Positions 10,252-21,525 of a stretch of 64,000 nt of DNA are shown here, piece by piece. The stretch lies in the NCBI GenBank assembly GCA_900465685.1, contig UEGR01000008.1:1-64000 (forward strand), read 5' to 3'. The DNA is from Hyphomicrobiales bacterium. Its GTDB lineage: Bacteria > Pseudomonadota > Alphaproteobacteria > Rhizobiales > Rhizobiaceae. The first letter of the stretch is position 1. Each line of letters begins with the position of its first letter. The notes below the pieces were generated by a model. The model searched no databases, was not told the DNA's origin, and saw nothing but the letters and a program-made list of their open reading frames with translations. The translations under genes were made by a program, and so were the position numbers.

Positions 10252-11379
10252 ATGGGTAAAGGTGTTATCGTATTGGCCGCCGGGGGAACGGGCGGCCATC
10301 TTTTTCCAGCGGAAGCGCTGGCGCATGAGCTGAAATCACGCGGCTGGGACGTGCATCTGGCGACGGATGCGCGTGCGCAGCGTTTTGCGGGCGCCTTCTC
10401 GGAAGACCATGTGCATGTGATCCGTTCCGCGACCATTGCGGGCCGCAATCCCTTTGCGCTTCTCAAGACATTCTGGTCGCTGTGGCAGGGCAACCTCGAT
10501 TCACGTAAATTGTTCCGCCGCCTGAAACCACAGCTGGTTGCCGGTTTCGGGGGCTACCCGACCTTGCCGCCGCTTTATGCCGCGAGCAACATGCATATTC
10601 CAACGCTGGTGCATGAACAGAACGCCGTCATGGGCCGCGCCAACAAAGGGCTTGCGGGACGCGTCAAGGCTATTGCAGGCGGCTTTCTGCCGGAAACAGG
10701 CGGTGCTTTTTCCGAGAAGACCGTGACGACCGGCAATCCGGTGCGCCCGCCTGTACTTGCGGCAGCTGCCACGCCTTACATGCCCGCAAAGCCTGATGAA
10801 CGGTTCCGTCTTTTGGTTTTCGGCGGCAGTCAGGGCGCGCAGTTCTTCTCGAATGCGATACCGGCTGCGGTCGCTCTTCTGCCGGAAAAGGAACGTGCGC
10901 GGCTTCTAATTACCCAGCAGGCGCGCAAGGAAGACGAAGCTTCGGTGCGCGAGGCTTACAAGGCGCTTGGCATTCCAGCCGATGTGGCTCCCTTCTTCAA
11001 CGATATGCCCGCACGGATGGCGGATGCGCATTTCGTAATTTCGCGCTCGGGCGCATCGACCGTTTCAGAAATCACCGTGATCGGTCGTCCGGCCATTCTG
11101 GTGCCGTTCCCCCATGCGCTCGATCACGATCAGGCGGCCAATGCTGCTGCACTCGCCAGCGCTGGCGGCGGCGAGGTTGTGCGACAGGCGGATCTTTCCC
11201 CCGAACGCCTTGCGCAAATCCTGCAATCGGCGATGAATGAGCCGGAAAGGCTCGAAAATCAGGCAAAAGCCGCAAAAAGCGTCGGTAAGCCAGATGCTGC
11301 GCGGTTGCTTGCCGATCTGGCAGAGGCTATTGCAGCAGGAAAATCTGTCCAGGAATTTAAAAAAGGAACTCGGTCATGA
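10252..11379 (+). CDS. murG: Lipid II synthase MurG (GlcNAc transferase)
   Basis: MurG transfers GlcNAc from UDP-GlcNAc to lipid I on the inner face of the membrane, giving lipid II. The 375-residue GT-B enzyme shows the N-terminal glycine loop [12 protein letters not shown] at about 6-17, the GFGGYPTLP loop near 100, the second glycine motif [10 protein letters not shown] near 189, and the UDP-GlcNAc site [10 protein letters not shown] near 263 followed by [10 protein letters not shown]. Start ATG 10252 has GAGGGG 4 nt upstream, overlapping the ftsW stop. Its end overlaps murC by 4 nt. Confidence 0.97.
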   Translation: MGKGVIVLAAGGTGGHLFPAEALAHELKSRGWDVHLATDARAQRFAGAFSEDHVHVIRSATIAGRNPFALLKTFWSLWQGNLDSRKLFRRLKPQLVAGFGGYPTLPPLYAASNMHIPTLVHEQNAVMGRANKGLAGRVKAIAGGFLPETGGAFSEKTVTTGNPVRPPVLAAAATPYMPAKPDERFRLLVFGGSQGAQFFSNAIPAAVALLPEKERARLLITQQARKEDEASVREAYKALGIPADVAPFFNDMPARMADAHFVISRSGASTVSEITVIGRPAILVPFPHALDHDQAANAAALASAGGGEVVRQADLSPERLAQILQSAMNEPERLENQAKAAKSVGKPDAARLLADLAEAIAAGKSVQEFKKGTRS

Positions 11380-12791
11380 AAATGCCGCTGAACATCGGGC
11401 TCGTCCATTTCATTGGAATTGGCGGCATCGGCATGAGTGGCATCGCCGAGGTGCTGCACAATCTCGGATACAAGGTCCAGGGCTCGGATCAGTCGGACAG
11501 CGCCAATGTGCAGCGTCTGCGCGAGAAGGGCATCGAGGTCTTTGTCGGTCACAAGGCGGAAAACCTTGGCGACGCGGAAGTCATCGTTGTTTCTACGGCT
11601 ATCAAGAAGACCAATCCCGAGCTGGCCGCTGCACGCGAAAAGCTGCTACCCATCGTGCGTCGCGCCGAAATGCTGGCCGAGCTGATGCGCTTCCGTCGTG
11701 CGGTCGCCATCGGCGGTACGCATGGCAAGACGACCACCACCTCGATGGTGGCGGCGTTGCTTGATGCAGGGCATCTCGATCCGACCGTTATCAATGGCGG
11801 CATCATCAACGCCTATGGCACCAATGCCCGCATGGGTGACGGCGACTGGATGGTGGTGGAAGCCGACGAAAGCGACGGCACCTTCCTCAAGCTGCCCGCC
11901 GATATTGCGGTTGTAACCAATATCGATCCGGAACATCTCGACCATTACGGCAATTTCGACAATGTGCGCGCTGCTTTCGCGCAGTTCGTGGAGAATGTGC
12001 CATTCTACGGTTTTGGCGTCATGTGCCTCGATCATCCGGAAGTGCAGGCGCTTGTCAGCCGTATCGAAGATCGCCGCATCATCACCTATGGTCAGAACCC
12101 GCAGGCGGAAGTGCGCTTCGTCAATCAGCGCATGGAAGGTGCAGCGAACCTGTTCGACGTCGTCATCCGTTCGCGCAAGGGCGAGACGGTCGAAATCAAG
12201 GATCTGCGCCTGCCGATGCCCGGCCAGCATAACGTATCCAACGCCACGGCTGCCATCGCTGTCGCGCATGAACTGGGCATATCCGCCGACGATATCCGTC
12301 GCGGCCTCGGCTCATTCGGTGGCGTGAAGCGCCGCTTCACCCATACGGGTTCGTGGAATGGCGTCGAAATCTTTGACGATTACGGTCACCACCCGGTGGA
12401 AATCCGCGCAGTGCTGAAAGCCGCGCGCGAAGCCACAAGCCAGGCAGGCGGTCGCGTGATCGCCATTGTGCAGCCGCATCGCTATACGCGCCTGCACAGC
12501 CTGTTCGACGAATTTGCTGCCTGCTTCAACGATGCTGACACCGTCATCGTTACGCCGGTCTATACGGCTGGTGAAGACCCTATCGAAGGCGTGAACTCCG
12601 AAACGCTCGTCAGCCGCATCAAGACGGCGGGCCATCGCGATGCGCGTTATGCCAGCGGACCGGAAGCATTGGCTCCACTCGTTGCTTCTATCGCACAGCC
12701 GGGCGACTTTGTGGTCTGCCTCGGTGCGGGCAACATCACGCAATGGGCTTATGCGCTGCCCAAGGAACTCGCCGAACAGGGTAAGAAGTAA
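11376..12791 (+). CDS. murC: UDP-MurNAc:L-alanine ligase MurC
   Basis: MurC adds the first amino acid, L-alanine, to UDP-MurNAc. The 471-residue protein has the Rossmann glycine motif [12 protein letters not shown] at about 12-23, the ATP loop [12 protein letters not shown] near 113, [10 protein letters not shown] near 164, the [10 protein letters not shown] block near 184, and [10 protein letters not shown] near 335. The order and length are standard. The start codon overlaps the murG stop (ATGA), and the stop overlaps the murB start by 1 nt. Confidence 0.97.
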   Translation: MKMPLNIGLVHFIGIGGIGMSGIAEVLHNLGYKVQGSDQSDSANVQRLREKGIEVFVGHKAENLGDAEVIVVSTAIKKTNPELAAAREKLLPIVRRAEMLAELMRFRRAVAIGGTHGKTTTTSMVAALLDAGHLDPTVINGGIINAYGTNARMGDGDWMVVEADESDGTFLKLPADIAVVTNIDPEHLDHYGNFDNVRAAFAQFVENVPFYGFGVMCLDHPEVQALVSRIEDRRIITYGQNPQAEVRFVNQRMEGAANLFDVVIRSRKGETVEIKDLRLPMPGQHNVSNATAAIAVAHELGISADDIRRGLGSFGGVKRRFTHTGSWNGVEIFDDYGHHPVEIRAVLKAAREATSQAGGRVIAIVQPHRYTRLHSLFDEFAACFNDADTVIVTPVYTAGEDPIEGVNSETLVSRIKTAGHRDARYASGPEALAPLVASIAQPGDFVVCLGAGNITQWAYALPKELAEQGKK

Positions 12792-13768
12792 TGGACTATC
12801 ACCCGATGGAAAGCGGCGAGACGCTTCTCAAGAAGCTCGACGGCAAGCTGTCGGGCCTGCGCGGGCGTCTGACGCCCGATACGGGCATGGACAAGATCAC
12901 CTGGTTCCGTGCCGGTGGTCCGGCACAGGTTCTGTTCCAGCCTGCCGATGAGGAAGACCTGTCGAATTTCCTGAAGGCAGTGCCGGAAGAAATTCCAATC
13001 CTCGTGGCCGGTATCGGTTCCAATCTACTCGTCCGCGATGGCGGCGTGCCTGGCTTTGTTGTCAGGCTCTCCGCAAAGGGCTTTGGCGAGGTGGAGCGCG
13101 TCTCCGAAACGCAGCTTAAGGCAGGCACAGCGACGCCAGACAAGCGCGTGGCTGCGGCGGCGCTTGAGGCGGGGCTTGCGGGCTTCCATTTCTACCACGG
13201 CATTCCTGGTGGCATTGGCGGGGCGTTGCGCATGAATGCGGGCGCCAATGGCGTGGAAACACGCGAGCGCGTCGTGGAAGTTCGGGCGCTTGACCGCAAG
13301 GGCGAGCTGCATGTGCTTTCCAATGCCGATATGGGCTATGCCTATCGCCATTCTTCGGCATCGCCGGAGCTGATATTCACCTCGGCGCTGTTCGAGGGCG
13401 TTCCGGGTGACCGCGAGGATATTCAGCGCGCCATGGACGAGGTGCAGCATCATCGTGAGACGGTGCAGCCTGTGCGTGAAAAGACCGGCGGTTCAACTTT
13501 CAAGAATCCTGAAGGCACATCTGCCTGGAAGGAAATCGACAAGGCTGGCTGTCGTGGATTGCGCGTCGGCGGTGCCCAGATGTCGGAGATGCACTGCAAT
13601 TTTATGATCAATACCGGCACCGCGACCGGGCATGATCTGGAGACTTTGGGCGAGACAGTTCGCGCAAAAGTTTTCGAGAACTCGGGGATTCGCCTCCACT
13701 GGGAGATCAAGCGTCTCGGTTTGTTCCGCGACGGCGAGCGCGTAGAAGAGTTTCTCGGCAAAGTTTAA
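12791..13768 (+). CDS. murB: UDP-N-acetylenolpyruvoylglucosamine reductase MurB
   Basis: MurB is the FAD-dependent enzyme that reduces the enolpyruvyl ether with NADPH to give UDP-MurNAc. The 325-residue protein shows the FAD-binding segments [12 protein letters not shown] near 76-87 and [16 protein letters not shown] near 137-152, the YAYRHSS region near 183 with the substrate-binding Tyr/Arg, and GGSTFKNP near 233, which contains the catalytic serine region. It is the last gene of this operon: a strong terminator follows 10 nt after the stop. ATG 12806 is an alternative start. Confidence 0.96.
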   Translation: MDYHPMESGETLLKKLDGKLSGLRGRLTPDTGMDKITWFRAGGPAQVLFQPADEEDLSNFLKAVPEEIPILVAGIGSNLLVRDGGVPGFVVRLSAKGFGEVERVSETQLKAGTATPDKRVAAAALEAGLAGFHFYHGIPGGIGGALRMNAGANGVETRERVVEVRALDRKGELHVLSNADMGYAYRHSSASPELIFTSALFEGVPGDREDIQRAMDEVQHHRETVQPVREKTGGSTFKNPEGTSAWKEIDKAGCRGLRVGGAQMSEMHCNFMINTGTATGHDLETLGETVRAKVFENSGIRLHWEIKRLGLFRDGERVEEFLGKV

Positions 13769-13778
13769 TAAAAAAAAT

Positions 13779-13813
13779 GCCCGGATTTTCTGCCTGAAAT
13801 TCCGGGCTTTTTT
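13779..13813 (+). terminator. Rho-independent terminator after murB
   Basis: The arms GCCCGGA (13779-13785) and TCCGGGC (13801-13807) form a 7-bp stem followed by six T. A run of seven A precedes the left arm, so the same structure could also end transcription from the minus strand. It divides the dcw genes into a rsmH-murB unit and a ddl-ftsZ unit. Confidence 0.9.
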
Positions 13814-14017
13814 GCCTTCGCAAGCGACGCGTAAGCTTCGTCCCTTTTGATAGGGTCTTGTCACGGAATCAATCCTCTGATTCTTTATGGTTAACCACAC
13901 AGTGATTTGATTCGGCAGGATTTTCCTGCCGTGGGTGTCTGCGGCCTGCGCCGCTGGACTGTTCGGACTCTGTTCTTGATTCACCGCGCAGGGGATTGCG
14001 CAGAGGGGATGCTTAAC

Positions 14018-14944
14018 ATGACGGGAAAACACGTCGCCGTTTTGATGGGTGGATTCTCCTCCGAGCGTCCTGTCAGCCTGTCGTCTGGCGCGGCCTGTTC
14101 AAAGACCCTCGAAGAGTGCGGTTACCGCGTGACCCGCATCGATGTGGATCGCAACGTCGCAAGTGTTCTCGCCGAGCTGAAGCCTGATGTCGCCTTCAAT
14201 GCGCTGCATGGTCCGTTCGGTGAGGATGGTGCCATTCAGGGCATCCTCGAATATCTCCAGATTCCCTACACGCATTCCGGCGTTCTCGCTTCGGCGCTCG
14301 CCATGGATAAGGATCGCGCCAAGAAGGTTGCTGCGGCCGCTGGTGTGGCTGTTGCGCCGTCGCGTCTGATGAACCGTTTCGACATCGGTTCCGAGCATCC
14401 GATGGAGCCGCCTTATGTCGTCAAGCCGGTGCGTGAAGGCTCCAGCTTTGGCGTCGTGATCGTCAAGGAAGACCAGACCCATCCGCCGCAAATCATCGGC
14501 TCTGCCGACTGGAAATATGGCGACGAAGTTCTGGTCGAAAGCTACATCGCCGGGCGTGAACTGACCTGCGCCGTGATGGGTGATCGTGCCATGGACGTCT
14601 GCGAGATCGTTCCGGTCGGTCATCAGTTCTACGATTATGATTCAAAATATGTTGCAGGCGCATCAACTCACGTGTGTCCGGCAAAAATTTTACCAAATAT
14701 TTACCAAAAAATACAAACAATGGCCCTTACGGCGCATCGGGCAATCGGGTGTCGGGGCGTAAGCCGGTCGGACTTCCGTTTCGATGATCGTTTTTCAGAA
14801 GAAGGCGAAGTTATCTGGTTGGAAGTTAACACCCAACCGGGAATGACCCCCACATCGCTCGTGCCTGATATCGCCAAAGCGGCTGGTATCTCTTTCGGTG
14901 AATTGTTGAGTTGGATGGTGGAGGACGCGTCTTGTTTGCGTTGA
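14018..14944 (+). CDS. ddl: D-alanine--D-alanine ligase
   Basis: Ddl joins two D-alanines with ATP, giving the dipeptide that MurF uses. From ATG 14018 the product has 308 residues, the normal length. It shows the ATP-grasp layout: [17 protein letters not shown] near 8-24 at the N-terminus, [14 protein letters not shown] near 65-78, [15 protein letters not shown] near 131-145, and the metal-binding end [16 protein letters not shown] near 270-285. The frame stays open upstream to 13907, but AGAGGGG at 14002-14008 is a good Shine-Dalgarno for 14018; ATG 14009 is less well spaced. The 249-nt gap after murB implies its own promoter. Confidence 0.95.
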   Translation: MTGKHVAVLMGGFSSERPVSLSSGAACSKTLEECGYRVTRIDVDRNVASVLAELKPDVAFNALHGPFGEDGAIQGILEYLQIPYTHSGVLASALAMDKDRAKKVAAAAGVAVAPSRLMNRFDIGSEHPMEPPYVVKPVREGSSFGVVIVKEDQTHPPQIIGSADWKYGDEVLVESYIAGRELTCAVMGDRAMDVCEIVPVGHQFYDYDSKYVAGASTHVCPAKILPNIYQKIQTMALTAHRAIGCRGVSRSDFRFDDRFSEEGEVIWLEVNTQPGMTPTSLVPDIAKAAGISFGELLSWMVEDASCLR

Positions 14945-15864
14945 ACGGCAAAAATGATGGATATAGGCGCTCGGGCGCGATGCGAGACGCATCGGCGATG
15001 AATGTCGCATTCGTCCTGCCACGCTTTCTGCGCAAGCCGTTTCGCTTCGCCGCCCGTCTGTTTCAGGGCAATGTCAGCATTCCGCGCCATGCTGGCACGA
15101 TCGGCATGCTGGGCTTCCTCGGCGCTACCGGCCTTTATGGCATGGTCATCGGCAATCATTCTCAGGAGGTGGTGAAGGCCACGGCCTCGACGCTCGGTTT
15201 CGCTATCGAGGATGTTAAGGTTGTCGGCAATCACGAGACCTCCGATATCGATATTCTGGGTCAGCTTAACCTTGATGGCGAGACGTCGCTGGTGGGCTTG
15301 AGCGCTGAAGAAGCGCGCGCCTCCATCGCGCAGTTGCCGTGGGTTGAAAGTGCGGAAGTGCGCAAGGTTTATCCGGGCACGGTTCAGGTTGCGCTGCACG
15401 AGCGTCAGGCTTTCGCCATCTGGCAGAACGACAAGGAACTGTCGCTGATCGATGCCGAAGGCGACACCATCGTGCCTTTCCGCGCCGGTCGTTACAACAC
15501 ACTGCCGCTCGTCGTCGGTGACGGCGCCCAGAAGGTCGTCAAGGGCTTTGTCGACGAGGTCGCAAACTATCCGGCGCTGGCTGGCAAGGTTCGCGCCTAT
15601 ATCCGCGTTGCGGACCGTCGCTGGGACCTGCTGCTGGACAACGGCGTGCGCGTGATGCTCCCGGCGGAAGACCCGTTGAAGGCTTTGGCGCAGATCCAGA
15701 AGCTCGATGAAGAAAAGCATCTTCTGACTCGCGATATCATGGCGGTCGATCTCCGCCTGGATGATCGCATCACCGTTCAGCTGACGGCAAGCGGTATGGA
15801 ACAGCGCCAGAAGTTCCTGGCGGAGCGTAAGAAAGAATTGGCCCGCACGGGGAAGCGCGTATGA
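14932..15864 (+). CDS. ftsQ: Cell division protein FtsQ
   Basis: FtsQ is a bitopic scaffold of the divisome. The product (310 residues from this start) has a basic cytoplasmic tail, a membrane segment at about 57-75 ([17 protein letters not shown]), a POTRA domain beginning [15 protein letters not shown] near 88, and the FtsQ beta domain. No ATG lies near the 5' end except 14911, inside ddl and without a Shine-Dalgarno. TTG 14932 is preceded by GAGGA at 14921-14925 with ideal spacing, so I chose it; it overlaps ddl by 13 nt. The end overlaps ftsA by 4 nt. Confidence 0.92.
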   Translation: MFALNGKNDGYRRSGAMRDASAMNVAFVLPRFLRKPFRFAARLFQGNVSIPRHAGTIGMLGFLGATGLYGMVIGNHSQEVVKATASTLGFAIEDVKVVGNHETSDIDILGQLNLDGETSLVGLSAEEARASIAQLPWVESAEVRKVYPGTVQVALHERQAFAIWQNDKELSLIDAEGDTIVPFRAGRYNTLPLVVGDGAQKVVKGFVDEVANYPALAGKVRAYIRVADRRWDLLLDNGVRVMLPAEDPLKALAQIQKLDEEKHLLTRDIMAVDLRLDDRITVQLTASGMEQRQKFLAERKKELARTGKRV

Positions 15865-17183
15865 GTATTCTGGGCGGTAAGGGATCATCTCAAGGCGGAA
15901 CTGCAGGGCGCAAGGTGCGCCTGCTCACGGTTCTGGATGTTGGCTCAAGCAAGGTGTCCTGCGTCATCGCAAGGCTGCGTCCGCATGAAGGCGGCGCGCT
16001 TCTGCCAGGCCGCACGCACCGCATGGAAGTGCTCGGCATCGGCCATCAGCGTTCGCGTGGCGTAAAGTCCGGCGTGATCATCGATCTCGATGCCGCCGAA
16101 CAGTCCATCCGTCTCGCAGTGGATGCCGCAGAACGCATGGCCGGTCTGACGGTCGACAGCCTGATCGTGAATATTTCGGCTGGTCGCCTCAAGAGCGAAA
16201 GCTTCACCGCGAGCGTCAATCTCGGCGGTCATGAGGTCGAGCAGACCGATATTCGCCGTGTTCTCGCAGCTGGTGCGAAGCAGGCTCTGGCCGCAGAACG
16301 TCACCTCGTTCACTCGCTGCCCATCGGCTATACGCTCGATGGCGAGCGTGGCGTGCGCGACCCGCAGGGCATGCTGGGCGACAGCCTGGGCGTCGATATG
16401 CACGTGCTGACGGCTGACGCGGCTCCGCTGCGCAATCTCGAGCTTTGCATCAATCGCTGCCATCTGTCGGTCGAAGCCATCGTCGCAACGCCTTATGCAA
16501 GCGGCCTGTCGGCTCTGGTCGGCGATGAAGCCGAAATGGGCGCAGCCTGCATCGATATGGGCGGCGGCACGACGACGATATCCGTCTTCTCCGAAGGCAA
16601 ATTCATTCACGCCGATGCGGTTGCCATCGGCGGCAATCACGTCACGATGGACGTGGCGCGCGGTTTCTCCACTCGTATGGAAGACGCCGAACGCCTGAAG
16701 GTCATGTACGGCTCGGCGCTGTCCAGCGCTGCCGATGACCGCGATCTCATCTCCGTCTCGCCGATTGGCGATGACGAGCGTGATGTACCCAATCAGTATC
16801 CGCGGTCGGTTTTGACGCGGATTATCCGTGCAAGAGTGGAAGAAACGCTGGAACTGGTTCGCGACAGGCTGAACCAGTCAGGCCTCGGACACATTGTCGG
16901 CAAGCGTGTGGTTTTGACCGGTGGCGCAAGCCAATTGCCGGGAATGCCCGAAGCAGCCAGACGAATCCTTGCAAGAAATGTACGAATCGGGCGTCCTCTA
17001 GGAATAGCGGGATTGCCTGAGGCGGCTAAGGGGGCAGCTTTTGCCGCGACCGTCGGACTTCTGATCTACCCGCAGGTGGCCGGGATAGAAGAACGGTCGG
17101 TAAAAGCAGCTTCCTCCGGTCTCATGACCGGTACGGGTGGGCGCATTCAACGTGTCAGCCAATGGCTGAGGGAGAGTTTCTGA
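15861..17183 (+). CDS. ftsA: Cell division protein FtsA
   Basis: FtsA is the actin-fold ATPase that tethers FtsZ to the membrane and links it to later divisome proteins. The 440-residue protein has phosphate-1 motif LDVGSSKVSCVIA near 25-37, phosphate-2 motif ACIDMGGGTTTISVF near 229-243 and the adenosine loop VVLTGGASQLPGM near 351-363. The last residues (GRIQRVSQWLRESF) form the amphipathic membrane-targeting helix, so the protein is complete. The start overlaps ftsQ by 4 nt; ftsZ follows after 115 nt. Confidence 0.97.
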   Translation: MSILGGKGSSQGGTAGRKVRLLTVLDVGSSKVSCVIARLRPHEGGALLPGRTHRMEVLGIGHQRSRGVKSGVIIDLDAAEQSIRLAVDAAERMAGLTVDSLIVNISAGRLKSESFTASVNLGGHEVEQTDIRRVLAAGAKQALAAERHLVHSLPIGYTLDGERGVRDPQGMLGDSLGVDMHVLTADAAPLRNLELCINRCHLSVEAIVATPYASGLSALVGDEAEMGAACIDMGGGTTTISVFSEGKFIHADAVAIGGNHVTMDVARGFSTRMEDAERLKVMYGSALSSAADDRDLISVSPIGDDERDVPNQYPRSVLTRIIRARVEETLELVRDRLNQSGLGHIVGKRVVLTGGASQLPGMPEAARRILARNVRIGRPLGIAGLPEAAKGAAFAATVGLLIYPQVAGIEERSVKAASSGLMTGTGGRIQRVSQWLRESF

Positions 17184-17298
17184 GTAACCGATCTTTGAGT
17201 GAACAGTCGAATTTTCCGGGACGTGACCATCTGGGTAACAACCAATCAGCACCGCAGCGGCGAAAAGCGGTGACGGGCTTTAAGAGGAACAAGGACCA

Positions 17299-18996
17299 AT
17301 GACTATCAATCTGCAAAAGCCGGACATCACCGAGCTGAAGCCCCGCATCACCGTATTCGGTGTCGGCGGTGGCGGCGGCAATGCAGTCAACAACATGATC
17401 AATGCCGGTCTGCGCGGCGTGGATTTCGTTGTGGCCAACACCGACGCGCAGGCTTTGACCATGTCGAAGTCCGACCGGATCATCCAGCTTGGCGCTGCCG
17501 TGACGGAAGGTCTGGGCGCAGGTTCCCAGCCCGAAGTCGGTCGTGCCGCTGCTGAAGAGTGCATCGACGAAATCGTCGATCACCTCAATGGCACGCATAT
17601 GTGCTTCGTCACCGCAGGTATGGGCGGCGGCACCGGCACCGGTGCAGCTCCGGTCGTAGCCCGCGCAGCACGTGAACGCGGTATCCTGACCGTCGGCGTT
17701 GTGACCAAGCCTTTCCATTTCGAAGGCGCGCGTCGCATGAAGACGGCGGACCTCGGCATCGAAGAACTGCAGAAGAACGTCGATACGCTTATCGTCATTC
17801 CGAACCAGAACCTCTTCCGCATCGCCAACGACAAGACCACCTTCGCCGACGCTTTCGCGATGGCTGATCAGGTGCTCTATTCGGGTGTTGCCTGCATCAC
17901 CGACCTGATGGTCAAGGAAGGCCTCATCAACCTCGACTTTGCTGACGTTCGCTCGGTCATGCGCGAAATGGGCAAGGCGATGATGGGCACCGGCGAAGCT
18001 TCCGGCGAAGGCCGTGCAATGGCTGCTGCCGAAGCTGCGATTGCCAATCCGCTGCTCGACGAAACCTCGATGCGCGGCGCAAAGGGCCTGCTGATCTCGA
18101 TCACCGGTGGTCGCGACATGACCCTGTTCGAAGTCGACGAAGCTGCAACGCGTATCCGTGAAGAAGTCGATCCGGAAGCAAACATCATCCTCGGCGCAAC
18201 CTTCGACGAAGGTCTCGAAGGCGTCATTCGCGTATCCGTGGTTGCTACCGGCATCGACAAGCAGATCGGAGATGCGGCGCCTGCGCCGCTGGAATTTCGC
18301 CAGCCAGTAAAGCAGCCGACCTCGCAGGCCAAGCCTATGGCACCGCACGGCGCTCTGCGTCCTCCGGTCGTTGAGCAGCCGCGTCAGGTTGACCCGATTG
18401 CTCAGGCAATCCAGTCTGCCGAAGTCGATATGCCGATTGCAGCTGCGCCAGTCGCACCTGCTGCTTCCGCAGAGCCTGATTTCCGTCCGCAGAGCCGCAT
18501 TTTCCAGGCTCCTGCACCGGAAGCTTTCGAACGTGCACCGGTCGCTCGCGCACCGATGCCTCAGGCTCAGGCCACTCAGCCACAGGCTTACCAGCAGCCG
18601 CAGCAGATGCATGCAGAACCGGCACCACGCCCGGCTCCACGTATGCCAGCTGTTTCGGACTTCCCGCCGGTTGCACAGGCTGAAATCGCTGCCCGTCGCG
18701 CTCCGCAGCAGCCACAGCCTGCCCAGGAAGAGCCACGTGGCCCGATGAGCCTTCTCAAGCGTCTGACCCATGGTCTGTCGCGCCGTGAAGAAGAGCAGCC
18801 TGCAGCGCGTCTGGAGCCCGCTCAGCATCGTGAACCTGGCATGCGTCCGGCCGAACGCCGCCCGATGCAGCAGGATGGCTCGATCTACGCGCCGCGCCGT
18901 GGCCAGCTTGACGATCAGGGCCGCCCGCAGCCGCGTGCAGCTTCTGAAGACGACCAGCTCGAAATTCCGGCCTTCCTGCGCCGCCAGTCGAACTGA
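17299..18996 (+). CDS. ftsZ: Cell division GTPase FtsZ, long-linker form
   Basis: FtsZ is the tubulin homologue that forms the Z ring. The 565-residue protein has a GTPase core to about residue 320, with [13 protein letters not shown] at 21-33, the tubulin signature [10 protein letters not shown] at 109-118, and the T7 synergy loop [11 protein letters not shown] near 212. A Pro/Gln/Ala-rich linker of about 220 residues follows, then the conserved tail peptide LEIPAFLRR at the very end, which binds FtsA and other partners. The linker is far longer than the roughly 50 residues of E. coli FtsZ, as is usual for Rhizobiales. A strong terminator follows. Confidence 0.98.
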   Translation: MTINLQKPDITELKPRITVFGVGGGGGNAVNNMINAGLRGVDFVVANTDAQALTMSKSDRIIQLGAAVTEGLGAGSQPEVGRAAAEECIDEIVDHLNGTHMCFVTAGMGGGTGTGAAPVVARAARERGILTVGVVTKPFHFEGARRMKTADLGIEELQKNVDTLIVIPNQNLFRIANDKTTFADAFAMADQVLYSGVACITDLMVKEGLINLDFADVRSVMREMGKAMMGTGEASGEGRAMAAAEAAIANPLLDETSMRGAKGLLISITGGRDMTLFEVDEAATRIREEVDPEANIILGATFDEGLEGVIRVSVVATGIDKQIGDAAPAPLEFRQPVKQPTSQAKPMAPHGALRPPVVEQPRQVDPIAQAIQSAEVDMPIAAAPVAPAASAEPDFRPQSRIFQAPAPEAFERAPVARAPMPQAQATQPQAYQQPQQMHAEPAPRPAPRMPAVSDFPPVAQAEIAARRAPQQPQPAQEEPRGPMSLLKRLTHGLSRREEEQPAARLEPAQHREPGMRPAERRPMQQDGSIYAPRRGQLDDQGRPQPRAASEDDQLEIPAFLRRQSN

Positions 18997-19343
18997 TCGA
19001 ACGCTGATGTAAAATCCCAAAAAGCCCGCCTGAAACAGGCGGGCTTTTTGCTTTTGAGGGCAAATACTGGAATAAAACGCGGTTTATGGTAATAGAGCGT
19101 AAGAAAGCGTGATTTTGTCACGGCGAGCCGGCTCACTATTTTAAGCGTGGTCGGTTGTATCGGGGCTCACACGGGGTTGTGATTCTTTTTGTCTTCCCTG
19201 CCGCTAATTTTGCCATATCTAACGGATTAATCGCGTTTGCGAATTAGATTGTGCGATTGCGGGAGCAGGGTACGCCAGCGAGCAAGTGCGGCCTGTTTAC
19301 GCCTTACGCGTATATTCTGGATTATGAATAGATTGGAACAGCC
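18997..19343. other. Intergenic region between ftsZ and lpxC (347 nt)
   Basis: It contains the ftsZ terminator (19024-19049). The rest, about 290 nt, should hold the lpxC promoter. I could not pick out a convincing -35/-10 pair or any open frame with coding character. Confidence 0.5.
19024..19049 (+). terminator. Rho-independent terminator after ftsZ
   Basis: A perfect 9-bp stem, GCCCGCCTG and CAGGCGGGC with loop AAA, is followed by five T and preceded by three A. It lies 27 nt after the ftsZ stop and ends the division-gene transcript. Confidence 0.95.
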
Positions 19344-20282
19344 TTGAGCGCTTATCAGAAGACAATTGGTCGTGCGGTGACCCTCTCCGGTGTAGGCGTA
19401 CACGGCGGTGCTCCGGCATCGGCCACATTTATTCCTGCTGATGCGGATACGGGCATCGTCTTTCAGCGCTCGGACCTGAAGGGCAGTGCACGCGAGATCC
19501 GCGCGCATGTTTCGGAAATTGGCGCGACGGACCTGTGCACGTCGCTTGGACCGAAAGAAGCGAAGATCGATACGGTCGAGCATCTGATGGCCGCTGTGGC
19601 TGCACTCGGCATCGACAATCTGATCGTCGAGGTTGATGGCCCGGAAGTGCCTATTCTCGATGGCACCTCGGCGCGCTTCATTGAAGCGCTTGACGAGGCA
19701 GGCATTGTTACGCAGCAAGCCAAGCGTCGTTTCATCCGTATTCTCAAGACGGTTCGTGTGGAAGCTGGCGGTTCCTGGGGCGAATTCCGCCCGTTTTCTG
19801 GCACGCGTTTTGAAGTCGAAATCGATTTCGAATGCCCGCTGATCGGGCGCCAGAAATTTGCGAACGACATGGACGAGGCGGTTTTCCGCAAGGAAATTTC
19901 CACGGCTCGCACCTTTGGCTTCATGAAGGACGTGGAGCGTCTTTGGGCCTCCGGTCATGCGCTGGGTTCGTCGCTCGACAATTCGCTGGTTATCGGCGAC
20001 GACAATTCGGTCATCAATCCGGGTGGTCTGCGCTTCAAGGACGAGTTCGTGCGTCACAAGACGCTGGATGCCGTGGGTGATCTGGCGCTTGCCGGTCTGC
20101 CGTTCATCGGCTGCTTCCGCTCCTATCGTAGCGGTCACCGCCTGAATGCAGAAACGGTCAAGGCGCTTCTTGCCGACAAGAGCGCTTTCGATATCGTTGA
20201 GGCATCCGGCGTGCGCCGCAATGCCAAGAGCTCGGATTTTGTTGCGGTGAAGCCGAATATTGCTGCACCCTGGGCTCTTTAA
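19344..20282 (+). CDS. lpxC: UDP-3-O-acyl-N-acetylglucosamine deacetylase LpxC
   Basis: LpxC is the zinc amidase that commits UDP-acyl-GlcNAc to lipid A synthesis. The 312-residue protein has both halves of the fold. Zinc and catalytic residues are visible: His at about 80 in TVEHLMAA, and the HKTLDAVGD motif with His238, Lys239, Asp242 and Asp246. The catalytic Glu lies near 79. Translation starts at TTG 19344; the nearest upstream ATG (19324) is out of frame. GGA at 19335 is a modest Shine-Dalgarno. The gene's place directly after ftsZ is conserved in many Gram-negative bacteria. Confidence 0.96.
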   Translation: MSAYQKTIGRAVTLSGVGVHGGAPASATFIPADADTGIVFQRSDLKGSAREIRAHVSEIGATDLCTSLGPKEAKIDTVEHLMAAVAALGIDNLIVEVDGPEVPILDGTSARFIEALDEAGIVTQQAKRRFIRILKTVRVEAGGSWGEFRPFSGTRFEVEIDFECPLIGRQKFANDMDEAVFRKEISTARTFGFMKDVERLWASGHALGSSLDNSLVIGDDNSVINPGGLRFKDEFVRHKTLDAVGDLALAGLPFIGCFRSYRSGHRLNAETVKALLADKSAFDIVEASGVRRNAKSSDFVAVKPNIAAPWAL

Positions 20283-20646
20283 GCCTTCGCCACTTAGTCC
20301 ACAATAATTTGGATGATCCCGGAGCACGGCCTTAATTGAGCCGTGTTCGCCGGTTCACCATCACGATGCGAGTCGGTTGTCGTTTTGCGGCGGGCCGATG
20401 AGGGGACCAATCTTCTCGGTTCACACGTTGCGACGGAGCCGTCCGGACAGTGTTTCGGCCAAAATCTGGCGATTGAAGAGCTAGACGATTGCGCCTGCAT
20501 GTGGTTTATGGACGGCCAAAACAGCCTTGGCACTGTTTAATCTTTGCCAAAGTTGAATGATTTGGATGGATGAAGCACGGTTGCAATGCTACAAGCGCGC
20601 ACGTTGCTTCAAACAGGAATGACGCTGCCAGAAGGCCGGAGACCGC
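20283..20646. other. Intergenic region between lpxC and bamD (364 nt)
   Basis: A 9-bp hairpin with one G-T pair (GAGCACGGC at 20322-20330, GCCGTGTTC at 20340-20348) lies 40 nt after lpxC. No T-run follows, so it is only a possible lpxC 3' end. The remainder should carry the bamD promoter; no gene is recognised, and a short open frame at 20343-20540 looks spurious. Confidence 0.45.
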
Positions 20647-21510
20647 ATGACGAGTTTCAAATTCACGGGTGTGACGAAAACCGCGCTGTTGACTGGCGCT
20701 ATCGCCGTTCTTATCCCGCTCGCCGGTTGTGCCAGCAAGAACGACGATATCGATCTCACCAAGTATGTTGAGACGATCGATCCTGCCGACAAGCTCTACA
20801 ATGAAGGTCTGGCCAATCTGGATGCGGGTCGTCTCGACGAAGCCTCCAAGAAATTCGCTGCCATCGACCGTCAGCATCCCTATACGGAATGGGCTCGCAA
20901 GGCGCTTGTGATGGCTGCCTTCACCAATTACCGCAAGGGTAACTACGAAGAAGCGATCAGCATGGCGAAGCGTTACAACACGCTTTACCCGACGTCGCCC
21001 GAATCGGCTTACGCCTATTACATCATCGGTCTTTCCTATTTCCGTCAGATTCCGGACGTGACGCGTGATCAGGCTGCCAGCCGCCGCGCCATCGCCGCGA
21101 TGCAGGAAGTGGTCGATCGCTTCCCGGATTCGGAATATACCGACGACGCGAAAGCCAAGATCCGCTTCGCCCGCGACCAGCTCGCCGGCAAGGAAATGCA
21201 GGTCGGTCGTTACTATCTGGAACGCAAGGAATATCTGGCCGCCATCAAGCGCTTCCGCGGCGTGGTCGAGGAATATTCCAACACCCGTCAGGTCGAAGAA
21301 GCTCTGGCGCGTCTGGTCGAAGCCTATTATGCGCTTGGCCTGACCTCGGAAGCCCAGATGGCCGCTTCGGTTCTCGGCAAGAACTTCCCGGATAGCCAGT
21401 GGTACAAGGACAGCTACAAGCTGCTGCAGAGCGGTGGTCTTGAGCCACGCGAAAACGGCGGTTCATGGCTGGCCAAGGCTTCGTCGCTCATCACGGGCGG
21501 CGGTTCATAA
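20647..21510 (+). CDS. bamD: Outer-membrane assembly lipoprotein BamD (ComL)
   Basis: BamD is an essential lipoprotein of the BAM complex, which inserts beta-barrel proteins in the outer membrane. The 287-residue precursor has a signal peptide ending in the lipobox LAGC with the acylated Cys at about 28. Tetratricopeptide-like helices follow from [20 protein letters not shown] near 52. The repeat region is complete, with paired motifs such as [12 protein letters not shown] near 115 and [11 protein letters not shown] near 162. recN follows after 15 nt, so the two are probably co-transcribed. Confidence 0.95.
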   Translation: MTSFKFTGVTKTALLTGAIAVLIPLAGCASKNDDIDLTKYVETIDPADKLYNEGLANLDAGRLDEASKKFAAIDRQHPYTEWARKALVMAAFTNYRKGNYEEAISMAKRYNTLYPTSPESAYAYYIIGLSYFRQIPDVTRDQAASRRAIAAMQEVVDRFPDSEYTDDAKAKIRFARDQLAGKEMQVGRYYLERKEYLAAIKRFRGVVEEYSNTRQVEEALARLVEAYYALGLTSEAQMAASVLGKNFPDSQWYKDSYKLLQSGGLEPRENGGSWLAKASSLITGGGS

Positions 21511-21525
21511 ACAGTTGAGCCCGAC

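Noticed and set aside
20343-20540. A 65-codon frame between lpxC and bamD
   Set aside because: It has no Shine-Dalgarno and no recognisable domain; the region more likely holds the bamD promoter.
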